Origin: Solirubrobacter pauli
Lineage (GTDB): Bacteria > Actinomycetota > Thermoleophilia > Solirubrobacterales > Solirubrobacteraceae
Direction: 5' to 3'
Assembly: GCF_003633755.1 (NCBI RefSeq)
Contig: NZ_RBIL01000001.1
Coordinates: 1,969,426 to 2,033,425, forward strand
DNA length: 64,000 nucleotides
Position numbers and translations under genes: made by a program. Positions 41,939 through 52,883 of the stretch are shown here, one piece after another. How positions within the stretch are numbered: position 1 is the stretch's first letter; each line of letters opens with the position of its first letter. The notes beneath the pieces were generated by a model that was not told where the DNA came from, did no database searches, and saw nothing but the letters and a program-made list of their open reading frames with translations.

Positions 41939-43521
41939 GCCGCCTCCAGCTCCGGGTTGCCGCTCTCGACGACGTAGCTCGCGCGGGTCGCGACCGGCGC
42001 GTCCGCGCGGGTGATGTACGGCACGACCCGGTAGTCCGTGCGCCACTCGTCCGGAGTGACGGTGCACGTGACGTAGCCGCGTTGGCTCGTGGTCATCCGC
42101 AGGTGCGGGTTGGCCGCGTACAGGTTGGCGGCGTTCGACGTCTCCTCGGTGCCGTCGCCGGCGCTGGAGATCGACGAGCAGGTGAACTCGGGCGCGACGA
42201 TCTTCGCGTCCGCCTTCCGGTAGTCGCCCTTGACGTGGCTCGCCTGGTGGCGGTGGACGTCGCCGCAGAGCACGACCGGGTTGGCGACCTTGCGCTGCTC
42301 GATCGCGTCGACGAGCCGGATGCGGTTGGCCGCGTAGCCGTCCCAGGAGTCGTTGCCGACGGTGACCGCCGAGCCCGGGTCGGAGTCGAGCTGGCCCATC
42401 AGCACCTGCTGGGCGAGCACGTTCCAGCGCGCCGGTGAGGCGCTCAGCCCGTCCAGCAGCCACTGCTCCTGCGTGGCGCCCATGATGGTGCGGGCCTCGT
42501 CGAAGCGCGCGTTGCCGGTGACCTGCGCGCTGCGGTATTGGCGCGTGTCGAGCACGTTGAACTCGACAAGGTCGCCGTAGCGGAAGCGGCGGTAGAGCTG
42601 CAGGTCCTTGCCCTTGGGCTGCTGCAGCGGCCGCAGCGGCATGTGCTCCCAGTACGCGCGGTAGGCGTTCGCGCGCCGGACCAGGAAGGCGGCCTCGGCG
42701 TCGCCGGCCGGCGTCGTCATGTCGGCGTAGTTGTTGACGACCTCGTGGTCGTCCCAGGTGACGACGAACGGCGCGACGGCGTGCGCGGCCTGCAGGTCCG
42801 GGTCGGTCTTGTAGAGCGCGTACCGCTGCCGGTACTGGTCCAGGCTCTCGGTCGGGACCTGCGCGGAAGCCGGGATCGGCGTGTTGCGGGGGCCGCCGAC
42901 GGGATCGGTCGCGAACTCGTAGATGTAGTCGCCGAGGTGCAGGACGACGTCCGGGTGCTCGTTCGCCAGGTGCCGATAGGCGGTGTAGAAGCCCGCGTGC
43001 CAGCTCTGGCAGGACACGAACGCGAGCTTGAGGCTGCGGTTGCCGGCCGCGGGCGCGGTCAGCGTGCGGCCGACCGGGCTGCGCTCGCCGTCGGCGACGA
43101 AGCGGTAGAAGTACTCGCGGCCCGGCTCGAGGCCCTTGAGGTCCACGTGCACGCTGTGCGCGAACTCGGGTCGTGCCACCGCGGTGCCGGTCTGCACGAC
43201 CTTCGTGAACGCCTCGTCGTGCGCGAGCTCCCACCGCACGTCCACCGGCGTGTACGGCATCCCGCCGAACGGGTCGAGCGCGTCGGGCGCGAGCCGCGTC
43301 CACAGCACGACCGAGTCCGGCAGTGGATCGCCCGAGGCGACGCCCAGCGTGAACGGGTAGCCGCCGAGCGTGCTCGCCTTCGAGTACGCGGTGCCCGTCC
43401 CCGGCAGCCGCGAGCTGAAGGCGAGGACCGCCGCGGCGCCCGCCAGTGTGAGAAACCGTCGCCTGGTGCCCAGGAGGGCCTCAGGCCTGGCGTCCGCCAG
43501 CTCATCCGTGAACCGCTGCAT
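41935..43521 (-). CDS. PhoD-like alkaline phosphatase/phosphodiesterase
   Basis: 528 residues. The Tat signal TRRRFLTLAGAAAVLAF (near residues 19-35) targets it outside. The PhoD N-terminal domain (FTLGVASGDPLPDSVVLWTRL) is followed by the metallophosphatase core with CQSWHAGFYTAY, HLGDYIYE, VTWDDHEVVNNYA and LCGDVHRHQ. PhoD enzymes use Ca2+ and Fe3+ to release phosphate from phosphodiesters such as teichoic acids, suggesting phosphate scavenging. No clear PHO box was identified. It is the first gene of a two-gene operon with the discoidin protein. Confidence 0.93.
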   Translation of the reverse strand: MQRFTDELADARPEALLGTRRRFLTLAGAAAVLAFSSRLPGTGTAYSKASTLGGYPFTLGVASGDPLPDSVVLWTRLAPDALDPFGGMPYTPVDVRWELAHDEAFTKVVQTGTAVARPEFAHSVHVDLKGLEPGREYFYRFVADGERSPVGRTLTAPAAGNRSLKLAFVSCQSWHAGFYTAYRHLANEHPDVVLHLGDYIYEFATDPVGGPRNTPIPASAQVPTESLDQYRQRYALYKTDPDLQAAHAVAPFVVTWDDHEVVNNYADMTTPAGDAEAAFLVRRANAYRAYWEHMPLRPLQQPKGKDLQLYRRFRYGDLVEFNVLDTRQYRSAQVTGNARFDEARTIMGATQEQWLLDGLSASPARWNVLAQQVLMGQLDSDPGSAVTVGNDSWDGYAANRIRLVDAIEQRKVANPVVLCGDVHRHQASHVKGDYRKADAKIVAPEFTCSSISSAGDGTEETSNAANLYAANPHLRMTTSQRGYVTCTVTPDEWRTDYRVVPYITRADAPVATRASYVVESGNPELEAA

Positions 43522-43624
43522 GCAACCCCGCTTCGTGATCGACCGACGCGGGAGTCTGCGAGTGGGCGCGTGCGCCGTGGTTACGCGGCCGTGAACGGGG
43601 GAGCGCTCCGTAAGCTGGTCGACA

Positions 43625-45064
43625 ATGGTCGAAGTGACGTTGATCGCGCTGGCGCTGGTCGCCGGCGTCACCGGCGCGTGGTCGCCGTGCGGGTTCTCGA
43701 TGGTCGAGACCCTGGCGCCGTCGGGCTACGCCGGGCGGATGCGGGTGACCGTCGTGGCGTGCACGACATTCGCGGCCGGCGCGCTCGTGGGCGGCGTGAT
43801 CACGTTCGGCGGGCTCGCGCTCGTGGGCTCGTGGCTCGGCGCCGCGGCGCCCGCGGCCGCCGCGCTGATCGCGCTGGCCGCCGCCGTCGGTGAGGCGCGC
43901 GGGGCGCGGATCATGCCGCAGGTCCGCCGCCAGGTGCCCGAGTCGTGGCGGCGCGTGCTGGCCGTGCCGCTGGCCGCCGGGCTGTACGGCGTGCTGCTCG
44001 GCCTCGGCTTCACGACCTTCATCCTCACGTTCGCCGTGTGGGCGCTCGCGGGCGTGTCCGTCGCGCTCGGCGACCCGGCGCTGGGACTGGCCGTCGGCGT
44101 CGCGTTCGGCGTCGGGCGAACGTTGCCGGTGGTCGTGCTCGCGCCGTTCGGCGGCGGCGCGGCCCACGCCGCGATGGCCGAGGAGCCCCGGATCCTGCGT
44201 TCGCTCAGGCTCGCCGACGCGGCCGCGCTGGCCGTAGTGGCCGTCAGCCTGTTCGCCGCTCCCGCCCAGGCGCAGTCGGTGAGCGCGACCGCGATCGGCT
44301 TCGCCGACCCGAGCGTGGACGGCCAGACGCTCGCCCTCCACCGCCCCGGCGGCTTCGGCGAGCTCCGCGGCCCGGGCGGGGTGCAGCCGGTCGCCGGCAA
44401 CCACCCGGCGGTCGGCGGCGGGCGCCAGGCCTGGATCGAGAACGGCCACGTCGTCGTCTTCGGCGTGCAAGCCTTCTCCGCCCCGGAGGCCGACAGCGTC
44501 GCCGTGTCCAACACCTTCGTCGTCTGGCGCCAGGGTGCCGAGCTGTGGGCCGCGTCGCTGACGGACCTCACGCCGCGCCAGGTCGTGGTCGGCGCGGTCG
44601 GCCGCCCGGCGCTGAGCGGCAACCTCCTCGTGTACGACGTGGACGGCCGCATCGAGTCGGTCGACCTCGCGACCGGCGTCCGCACGATGCTCCGCCGCGA
44701 AGCCCGCGCCCAGCTCCGCGGCCCGTCGATCGTCGGCCTGGAGCTGACCTACGTCCGCGCCACCTACTCGCGCCAGCAGGTCCGCATCGGCCGGCTGCGG
44801 CTTCAGCGGGTCGCCAGCGACCAGGCGATCTACGGCACGTACCCCACCGCCCGCCGCGACGCCGGCCACGAGCCGAACCGCTTCCCGGCCAAGGGGCACA
44901 TCAACAAGCCGCTGTGGGAGCGGCCGCCGGCGGGCGTGCAGGACACGTTGACCACGACGGCGGCGAACTCGTCGGCCGTGTGGGTGACGCGCGTGCGCAA
45001 GCGCCCGGGGCAGGTCCCGTTCGCGACGGTGCTGGTCGTGCCGCGGGTCGCCGCGAACGGCTGA
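43625..45064 (+). CDS. CcdA-like membrane domain fused to extracytoplasmic propeller domain
   Basis: 479 residues. Six hydrophobic segments fill residues 1-213, starting with GAWSPCGFSMVE (SPCG 20-23), which resembles CcdA/DsbD-type thiol carriers; the second Cys is at 46, not in TM4 as in CcdA. The last segment ends SLFAAPAQAQ (207-217), which looks like a signal peptide with cleavage after 216. Residues ~218-479 form a TolB-like beta-propeller domain (VAVSNTFVVWRQGAELWAAS). TAAGCT... does not fit, but TAAGCT's true form TAAGCT (43611-43616) lies 8 bp before the ATG as a candidate -10. It is divergent to phoD. Function unknown; a thiol-relay or MauF-like role is inference. Confidence 0.72.
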   Translation: MVEVTLIALALVAGVTGAWSPCGFSMVETLAPSGYAGRMRVTVVACTTFAAGALVGGVITFGGLALVGSWLGAAAPAAAALIALAAAVGEARGARIMPQVRRQVPESWRRVLAVPLAAGLYGVLLGLGFTTFILTFAVWALAGVSVALGDPALGLAVGVAFGVGRTLPVVVLAPFGGGAAHAAMAEEPRILRSLRLADAAALAVVAVSLFAAPAQAQSVSATAIGFADPSVDGQTLALHRPGGFGELRGPGGVQPVAGNHPAVGGGRQAWIENGHVVVFGVQAFSAPEADSVAVSNTFVVWRQGAELWAASLTDLTPRQVVVGAVGRPALSGNLLVYDVDGRIESVDLATGVRTMLRREARAQLRGPSIVGLELTYVRATYSRQQVRIGRLRLQRVASDQAIYGTYPTARRDAGHEPNRFPAKGHINKPLWERPPAGVQDTLTTTAANSSAVWVTRVRKRPGQVPFATVLVVPRVAANG

Positions 45065-45085
45065 TCGAGCGCCCGCTGGACCGAA

Positions 45086-45754
45086 CTAGACCCAGTCCTG
45101 CAAGACGGGGAGCAGGGCGCGCGCGTCGTCGGCCACCGCGTCGGCCTCGGCCAGCGCAGAGACCGGGTACGGCCCGGTGGCCACCGCCGCCACGCGCACC
45201 TCGTCGACCCGGGCGCACGCGATGTCGCGCGGTGTGTCGCCGATCACGACGGTGCGATCCCGCGACCACGCCGGAGACGACGCACGCTCGCGCGCGATCC
45301 GCGGCAGCTCGCCGCGCTGCTCGTGGTCGGAGCCGAAGCCGCCCTGGCCGGGCTCGAAGTAGTGGCCGATGCCCGCCGCGGTGAGCTTCCGCCGGGCCAC
45401 GGCCTCCAGGTTCCCGGTGACCAGAGACAGGCGGAACGCGTCAGGGCGCGCCGCCAGGGCCTCGAGCAGCTCGACCATCCCCGGCGCGACCTTGGCCGAC
45501 AGGTCCGGCGGGCACAGGCGCTCGTACTCGCGCACGGTCTCGTCCACCCAGGCCTCGTCCAGGTCGTCCACGCCCACGGCGGCGAGCAGGTCACGCGCGA
45601 TCGCGCGGTCCGTGCGCCCCGCGTACTCGACCGCGTCCACCGAGGTCAGGTCGACGCCGTGCACGCGGCCGGCCGCGGAGCGCAGCGCGGCCGCGTGCTC
45701 GACCGAGGCACGCTGGAGCAGCGTGCCGTCGATGTCGAACAGCAACAGGAGCAA
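45086..45754 (-). CDS. HAD-superfamily phosphatase (phosphoglycolate phosphatase-like)
   Basis: 222 residues. HAD motifs: I LFDIDGTLL (nucleophile Asp7, acid Asp9), II LVTGN, III Lys in VARRKL and IV VVIGDTPRDIACA. An alpha-helical cap is inserted after motif I, typical of the Gph/PGMB subfamily. The substrate is unknown. It starts at TTG 45754, directly abutting the M42 peptidase stop, so it is the last gene of the acnA-M42-HAD operon; the exact start could be a few codons later. Confidence 0.88.
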   Translation of the reverse strand: MLLLLFDIDGTLLQRASVEHAAALRSAAGRVHGVDLTSVDAVEYAGRTDRAIARDLLAAVGVDDLDEAWVDETVREYERLCPPDLSAKVAPGMVELLEALAARPDAFRLSLVTGNLEAVARRKLTAAGIGHYFEPGQGGFGSDHEQRGELPRIARERASSPAWSRDRTVVIGDTPRDIACARVDEVRVAAVATGPYPVSALAEADAVADDARALLPVLQDWV

Positions 45755-46813
45755 CTAGCGCCTGAAGTCGATGTCCGCCGGCAGGCGCTGGGCGAACGCG
45801 GCGAGCAGCTTCGCGGCCGCCTCGACGTCGCTCAGCTGGACCATCTCGACGGGGGAGTGCATGTAGCGCAGCGGGACGCTGACGACCGACGACGGGATGC
45901 CGGCACGCGAGATGTGGATCGCGTCGGCGTCCGTGCCCGTGCCGCGCGCCGAGGCGTCGACGGTGAACGGGATGCCCTCGGCCTCGGCGGTCTCGTACAG
46001 CAGCTCGAACACGGTCGGGTCCAGGGTCGACCCGCGCGTGATGACGGCGCCGCTGCCGAACCGGTGCTTGCCGAGCTCCTGCTCGGAGATGCCCGGCTGG
46101 TCGGTGGCGAAGGTCACGTCCACCGCGATGGCGACGTCCGGCCGGAGCGAGTACGCCGTCGTCCGTGAGCCGCCGAAGGTGATCTCCTCCTGGGCGACCG
46201 CGACCGCGTAGACGTCACCGGGCGCACCGCCGGCCTCGGCCACGAGCCGCGCCGTCTCCAGCGCGACGAAGCAGCCGAGGCGGTTGTCCATCGAGCGCGA
46301 GACGAACCGGCCGCCGGGCAGCTCGATCGGCTCGCCCGCGATCACCGCGACGTCGCCGATCCGCACCAACCCGCGCGCCTCTTCACCGGATGCGGCGCCG
46401 ATGTCGATGTGCAGGTGCTTGAGCTCGGGGACCTTCTTGCGGTCCTCGTCCTTCATCAGGTGGATCGGCTTCTTGCCGACCACGCCGGAGACCGCGCCGT
46501 CACGCGTCGCGATCTCCACACGCTGGCCGACGAGCACGACCGGGTCCCACCCGCCGACGCCGGTGAACCACAGGAACCCGTCGTCGTCGATGTGGTGGAC
46601 GATCAGGCCGATCTCGTCGATGTGGCCGACGATCGCCACCGACTTGCCACCGCCGGTGCCGGGCACGCGCGCGACCGTGGAGCCCACGGTGTCGTAGGTC
46701 ACCTCGGCGCCGAACGCCGCCGCCGCGTCGCGGAACACCGCGGCCGGCGCCTGCTCGTACCCGGACGGGCCGGCTGCGGTCAGCAGCCGGCGCAGGGTCT
46801 CCGGAAGCGCCAT
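45755..46813 (-). CDS. M42 family metallo-aminopeptidase
   Basis: 352 residues. Di-zinc aminopeptidase of the glutamyl aminopeptidase/FrvX type: His64 and Asp66 in GHIDEIG, the bridging Asp in SRSMDNRLGC, Glu-Glu in VAQEEITFGG, Asp in AIAVDVTF and the last His in RYMHSPVE. Members form large tetrahedral cytosolic assemblies that trim peptides. The ATG lies directly after the aconitase stop, so it is cotranscribed with acnA. Confidence 0.93.
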   Translation of the reverse strand: MALPETLRRLLTAAGPSGYEQAPAAVFRDAAAAFGAEVTYDTVGSTVARVPGTGGGKSVAIVGHIDEIGLIVHHIDDDGFLWFTGVGGWDPVVLVGQRVEIATRDGAVSGVVGKKPIHLMKDEDRKKVPELKHLHIDIGAASGEEARGLVRIGDVAVIAGEPIELPGGRFVSRSMDNRLGCFVALETARLVAEAGGAPGDVYAVAVAQEEITFGGSRTTAYSLRPDVAIAVDVTFATDQPGISEQELGKHRFGSGAVITRGSTLDPTVFELLYETAEAEGIPFTVDASARGTGTDADAIHISRAGIPSSVVSVPLRYMHSPVEMVQLSDVEAAAKLLAAFAQRLPADIDFRR

Positions 46814-49615
<2,802 letters not shown>

Positions 49616-49773
49616 GGTTTCAAAGCTCCCGTAGGAGTGGATTTTCGTGCCAATGAGCCTACCCCCGACGCGGGTTTCAGGCTCCTTCCGTTCGCGGACT
49701 CGGCGGTCCACCCCCACCGAAGGTTCGGTTTTCCCGCTGGCAGGCGGTTCCGGGCGACCCGTACGATCGCCGC

Positions 49774-50391
49774 GTGCTCGTGAGAACAACGATCGGGATG
49801 GGCGGTGCGGCCGGTGGGCTGACGCTCCTGACCTACGGGATCGCGCAGGCGATCGAGAACGGCAGCTGCGGAACCGACGAGTACGGCAACGTCCTCGGCG
49901 CGCCCTGCCCGGACGGGTTCGGCCCGATGATCCTGCTGATGATCCTCGGCGCGTTCGCGGCGCTCGCGGGCGCCGCCCTCGCGAGCTCGCTCGTGCGGTT
50001 CATCCTCCCGGCGATCATCGCCGTGTGCGCGGGCGTGCTGCTCGGCTTCCTCGACGTCAACGAGACCGACACGCGTCCCGGCTTCGAGGTCATCGCCGTG
50101 GTCGCCGCGCCGATCGCGGCGTTCTGCGTCCCGTTCCTCGGCCGCCGCCGGTCGCACGGGCACGCGGCGCCGTGGCGCGAGGCCACCCCGGACTCGCCGC
50201 CGCCGATGGCCGCGACGTTCGCGAGCGCCCCGCCGAAGTGGCAGCCGGCCGCCCCGGCGGCCCCGGCCGCGACCAAGGACGCCGAGGACATCGCCGCGCG
50301 CCTGCGCCAGCTCGACCAGCTCAAGGCCTCCGGCCTGCTGGACGACGCCGCGTACGACGAGCAGCGCAAGCGAATCCTCTCGGAGCTCTAG
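49774..50391 (+). CDS. SHOCT-domain membrane protein
   Basis: 205 residues, GTG start with TACGAT (49762-49767) ending 6 bp upstream. Four hydrophobic segments occupy residues about 5-125, with an exterior Cys-containing loop. A Pro/Ala linker leads to a C-terminal SHOCT motif ([21 protein letters not shown]), a short domain thought to mediate oligomerisation. Function unknown. The following gene starts 3 bp downstream and is probably cotranscribed. Confidence 0.82.
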   Translation: MLVRTTIGMGGAAGGLTLLTYGIAQAIENGSCGTDEYGNVLGAPCPDGFGPMILLMILGAFAALAGAALASSLVRFILPAIIAVCAGVLLGFLDVNETDTRPGFEVIAVVAAPIAAFCVPFLGRRRSHGHAAPWREATPDSPPPMAATFASAPPKWQPAAPAAPAATKDAEDIAARLRQLDQLKASGLLDDAAYDEQRKRILSEL

Positions 50392-50394
50392 GCC

Positions 50395-51378
50395 ATGCGC
50401 GCACTTGCCGTCTTCTTCGGGCTGATCGCCACGCTCGCCGGCGCCTACGGTGGCTTCGCGCTGATGCGCGAGGTCGGCCCCGCGGACCTCACCGGCCAGT
50501 ACGGGCGCGGCGACGCCGCGATCACCGGCAACCTCATGCAGAGCGAGAACTTCGCGCGCGTGAAGGAGGCTCTGGAGCGCGAGCTGGGGCCCGACGGCCG
50601 GATCTCGTACCTGAACGTCGAGCTGCTGGAGGCCTCCGCGACCGCCGTCGAGGGCGGCCGCCAGGTCAACGTCCGGATCGACGCCGCCGGCCGCTCCGAG
50701 CGCAACGAGTCCGGCGAGGCCACGCCCACCGGCACGATGCCCGTGAGCAAGCTCGACGCGGACGCGCTCGACGTGATCCGCGAAGCCGCCCGCGAGGAGA
50801 CCGGCGAGCCGGTCAAGAACGTCACGCTCCAGGGCGGCAGCCGCCAGTGGACGGTGTACATGCTGCGCGGCGAGCCCGACTCGTTCGTCGCCAACCTCGA
50901 CGGCAAGGGCCTGCGGCTCTCCGGCGAGCCCAACCCCGAGCCGGTCGGCGGCGCGCCCGACTCGCTGCTGCGCGCGAAGAACCTCCAGAAGGTGCTGGAC
51001 GCGGTGGCCAAGGAAGGCGACCGCGTGCTCGACCTGACCGTGTGGCCCGAGCGGGCATCCGTGCAGGTCGAGTCCAAGGGCCGCGGCGTGAGCCTCAGCT
51101 ACGGCTACGACGCTGAGCTGACCGGCCGCGACGTGCGCTCGCTGAACGGGAGCTACGAGTCGATCCCGCTCGAGCGCGTGGACGCGCGGGCGCTCGAGCG
51201 GATGGCCAAGAGCAAGTACGTGAAGGGCCTCAAGCGCGCGCAGTACGCGATCCTGCGCCCGCAGCCGATCGAGAACACGCCGCAGTGGCTGCTCTACCTG
51301 CCCGAGGGCAACGACCCGCCGTACGTGACCGCGAACCTCAAGGGCCGCGGCCTGTCGTGGCCGGGCCGCGGCTTCTAG
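50395..51378 (+). CDS. Membrane-anchored protein of unknown function
   Basis: 327 residues. An N-terminal anchor or signal (VFFGLIATLAGAYGGFALM) precedes an outside region with two similar halves, each ending in LxPxG/LRGxP...VxANLxGKGLxxxG (about 150-180 and 300-325), so it looks like an internal duplication of a PepSY-like alpha/beta unit. It is encoded right after the SHOCT protein and may be its partner. It overlaps the convergent phosphoesterase gene by 4 bp. No family is confidently recognised. Confidence 0.72.
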   Translation: MRALAVFFGLIATLAGAYGGFALMREVGPADLTGQYGRGDAAITGNLMQSENFARVKEALERELGPDGRISYLNVELLEASATAVEGGRQVNVRIDAAGRSERNESGEATPTGTMPVSKLDADALDVIREAAREETGEPVKNVTLQGGSRQWTVYMLRGEPDSFVANLDGKGLRLSGEPNPEPVGGAPDSLLRAKNLQKVLDAVAKEGDRVLDLTVWPERASVQVESKGRGVSLSYGYDAELTGRDVRSLNGSYESIPLERVDARALERMAKSKYVKGLKRAQYAILRPQPIENTPQWLLYLPEGNDPPYVTANLKGRGLSWPGRGF

Positions 51379-52184
51379 TGGACCTCTGACGGGACTCGCC
51401 GGCGCTCGCCGGCGAGCTCGAACACCCAGAAGTCCTCGCCCAGCACGGGCACGCTGACGTTGTAGACCGGCACCTGCCCGAGCCGGCCCTCGAACGTCCC
51501 CGCGTGCGCGTGGCCGTGCAGGACCAGGTCGGGGTTGTGCTCGAGGATCGGCGGGGCGAGCCGGTCGGTGCCGAGGAACGTCCAGATCGCCTCGCGCTCG
51601 CCGACGAGCGTCTCCGTCGTCGGCGCGTAGTGCATCAGCACGATCCGGAACGGGCACATCTGGATCGCGCGCAGGCCTTCGTCCAGCGCCTCGGCCTCCT
51701 CCACGCTCTCGCGGTAGACGCCGCGCAGCGACGGCTCGCCGAAGTCGGGCAGGTGCGTGCCCGGGAAGCCGCCCATGAAGCCCTTCACGCCCGCGATCCC
51801 GACCTGGGTCTCGCACAGGTCCAGCGTCTCGTGCGAGTGCTCCTTGTCGAGCACGATCACGCCCGCCTCCTGCAGGACGGCCTTCAGCTCGTCCGCGCGG
51901 TCGACGTGCCAGTCGTGGTTGCCGAGCACGGTCAGCACGGGAACGCCGACGTCACGCACGGCGTCCGCGACGATCTGCGCCTGGTGCGGCTCGCCGTGGG
52001 TGGTCAGGTCGCCGGCGAGCAGGATCACGTCGACCCGGTCCTCGAGCGCGGCGAACGTGGCGCGGGCGCGCTCGCGGTCGTCGTCACGCTCGCCGTAGTG
52101 GATGTCACCGGCGGCGGCGATCCGGATCCGGCACTCCTCCCGGCGCTCGGCGGGCCGACCGTCCGTCGCGATTGTCGAGCTCAT
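51375..52184 (-). CDS. Calcineurin-like metallophosphoesterase
   Basis: 269 residues. All signature motifs of the dimetal phosphoesterase fold are present: AAGDIHYG, LAGDLTTHG, GNHDWH and LHGHAHAG, plus a His in VLMHYAP. The substrate is unknown (nucleotides, phosphodiesters or proteins are all possible). ATG 52184 was chosen; the longer upstream frame is antisense to the neighbouring gene. Confidence 0.92.
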   Translation of the reverse strand: MSSTIATDGRPAERREECRIRIAAAGDIHYGERDDDRERARATFAALEDRVDVILLAGDLTTHGEPHQAQIVADAVRDVGVPVLTVLGNHDWHVDRADELKAVLQEAGVIVLDKEHSHETLDLCETQVGIAGVKGFMGGFPGTHLPDFGEPSLRGVYRESVEEAEALDEGLRAIQMCPFRIVLMHYAPTTETLVGEREAIWTFLGTDRLAPPILEHNPDLVLHGHAHAGTFEGRLGQVPVYNVSVPVLGEDFWVFELAGERRRVPSEVH

Positions 52185-52229
52185 ATCCAAAACGGCTACC
52201 CGATCGAAGGCGACGGGTAGCCCTTGAAC

Positions 52230-52871
52230 ATGGCCACGGATGAGCAGAGCCCCTTCTCGGACCTCGAGAGCTCGTTGAAGCGGTCCGCCGCCGCGCTGCG
52301 CGAAGCCGACATCCCGTTCCTGCTGGGCGGAAGCCTGGCGAGCTGGGCCCGCGGAGGCCCGGAGACCCGCCATGACCTCGACCTGATGCTCAAGCCCGAG
52401 GACATCGAGCGGGCCGTCGCCGCGCTGGGCGACGCCGGGATGCGGTTCGAGGACCCGCCCGAAGAGTGGTTGGTGAAGGTCTGGGACGGTGACACGCTCG
52501 TCGATCTGATCCACCATCCCAAGGGCACGCCGGTCGATGACGCCCTGATCGAGCGTGGCGAGGTAATGTCAGTGCTTGGCATGGAGATGCGCGTGATGGC
52601 GCTCGAGGACGTGCTCGTGACGAAGCTCATGGCTCTGGATGAGCACGCGCTGCGCTACGAGTCGCTGCTGGCCATCGCCCGCGCGCTGCGCGAGCGCATC
52701 GACTGGGACGACGTCCGCTCTCGCACCACCCAGTCCGTCTGGGCGAGAGCGTTCTTCGTGATGCTGGAAGGCCTCGGGGTCGTCCCCGAGGCGAGTCCGA
52801 CGACCGGCGGGCATGAGACCCGGGTGCGGGTGTTGACGCCCCGGAGTTCAGCCGCCGCAAACGTGGGGTAG
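52230..52871 (+). CDS. Nucleotidyltransferase-fold protein
   Basis: About 213 residues. FLLGGSLASWARGG followed by HDLDLML gives the GGS...DxD signature of the nucleotidyltransferase superfamily, similar to the MNT/AbiEii side of toxin-antitoxin families. A helical C-terminal part follows (EDVLVTKLMALDEHALRYE). No HEPN or AbiEi partner is adjacent, so a toxin-antitoxin role is not supported. ATG 52230 is preferred to TTG 52224. The last residues overlap the promoter region of the next gene. Confidence 0.78.
   Translation: MATDEQSPFSDLESSLKRSAAALREADIPFLLGGSLASWARGGPETRHDLDLMLKPEDIERAVAALGDAGMRFEDPPEEWLVKVWDGDTLVDLIHHPKGTPVDDALIERGEVMSVLGMEMRVMALEDVLVTKLMALDEHALRYESLLAIARALRERIDWDDVRSRTTQSVWARAFFVMLEGLGVVPEASPTTGGHETRVRVLTPRSSAAANVG
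52846..52871 (+). promoter_or_regulatory. SigB/SigF-like stress promoter candidate
   Basis: GTTC (52846-52849), a 16-bp spacer and GGGTAG (52866-52871) approximate the actinobacterial stress-sigma consensus GTTT-N14-17-GGGTAY. Transcription would start near 52878, about 6 nt before ATG 52884. Confidence 0.4.
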
Positions 52872-52883
52872 GCGCGACAACAT

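Noticed and set aside
39959-43303. A 1114-residue minus-strand frame reading through the discoidin gene into phoD
   Set aside because: The N-terminal 455 residues are an out-of-frame reading of phoD; the real start has a signal peptide at 41938 overlapping the phoD stop.
52230-52871. Toxin-antitoxin or abortive-infection module
   Set aside because: The nucleotidyltransferase-like gene has no HEPN, AbiEi or other partner next to it.
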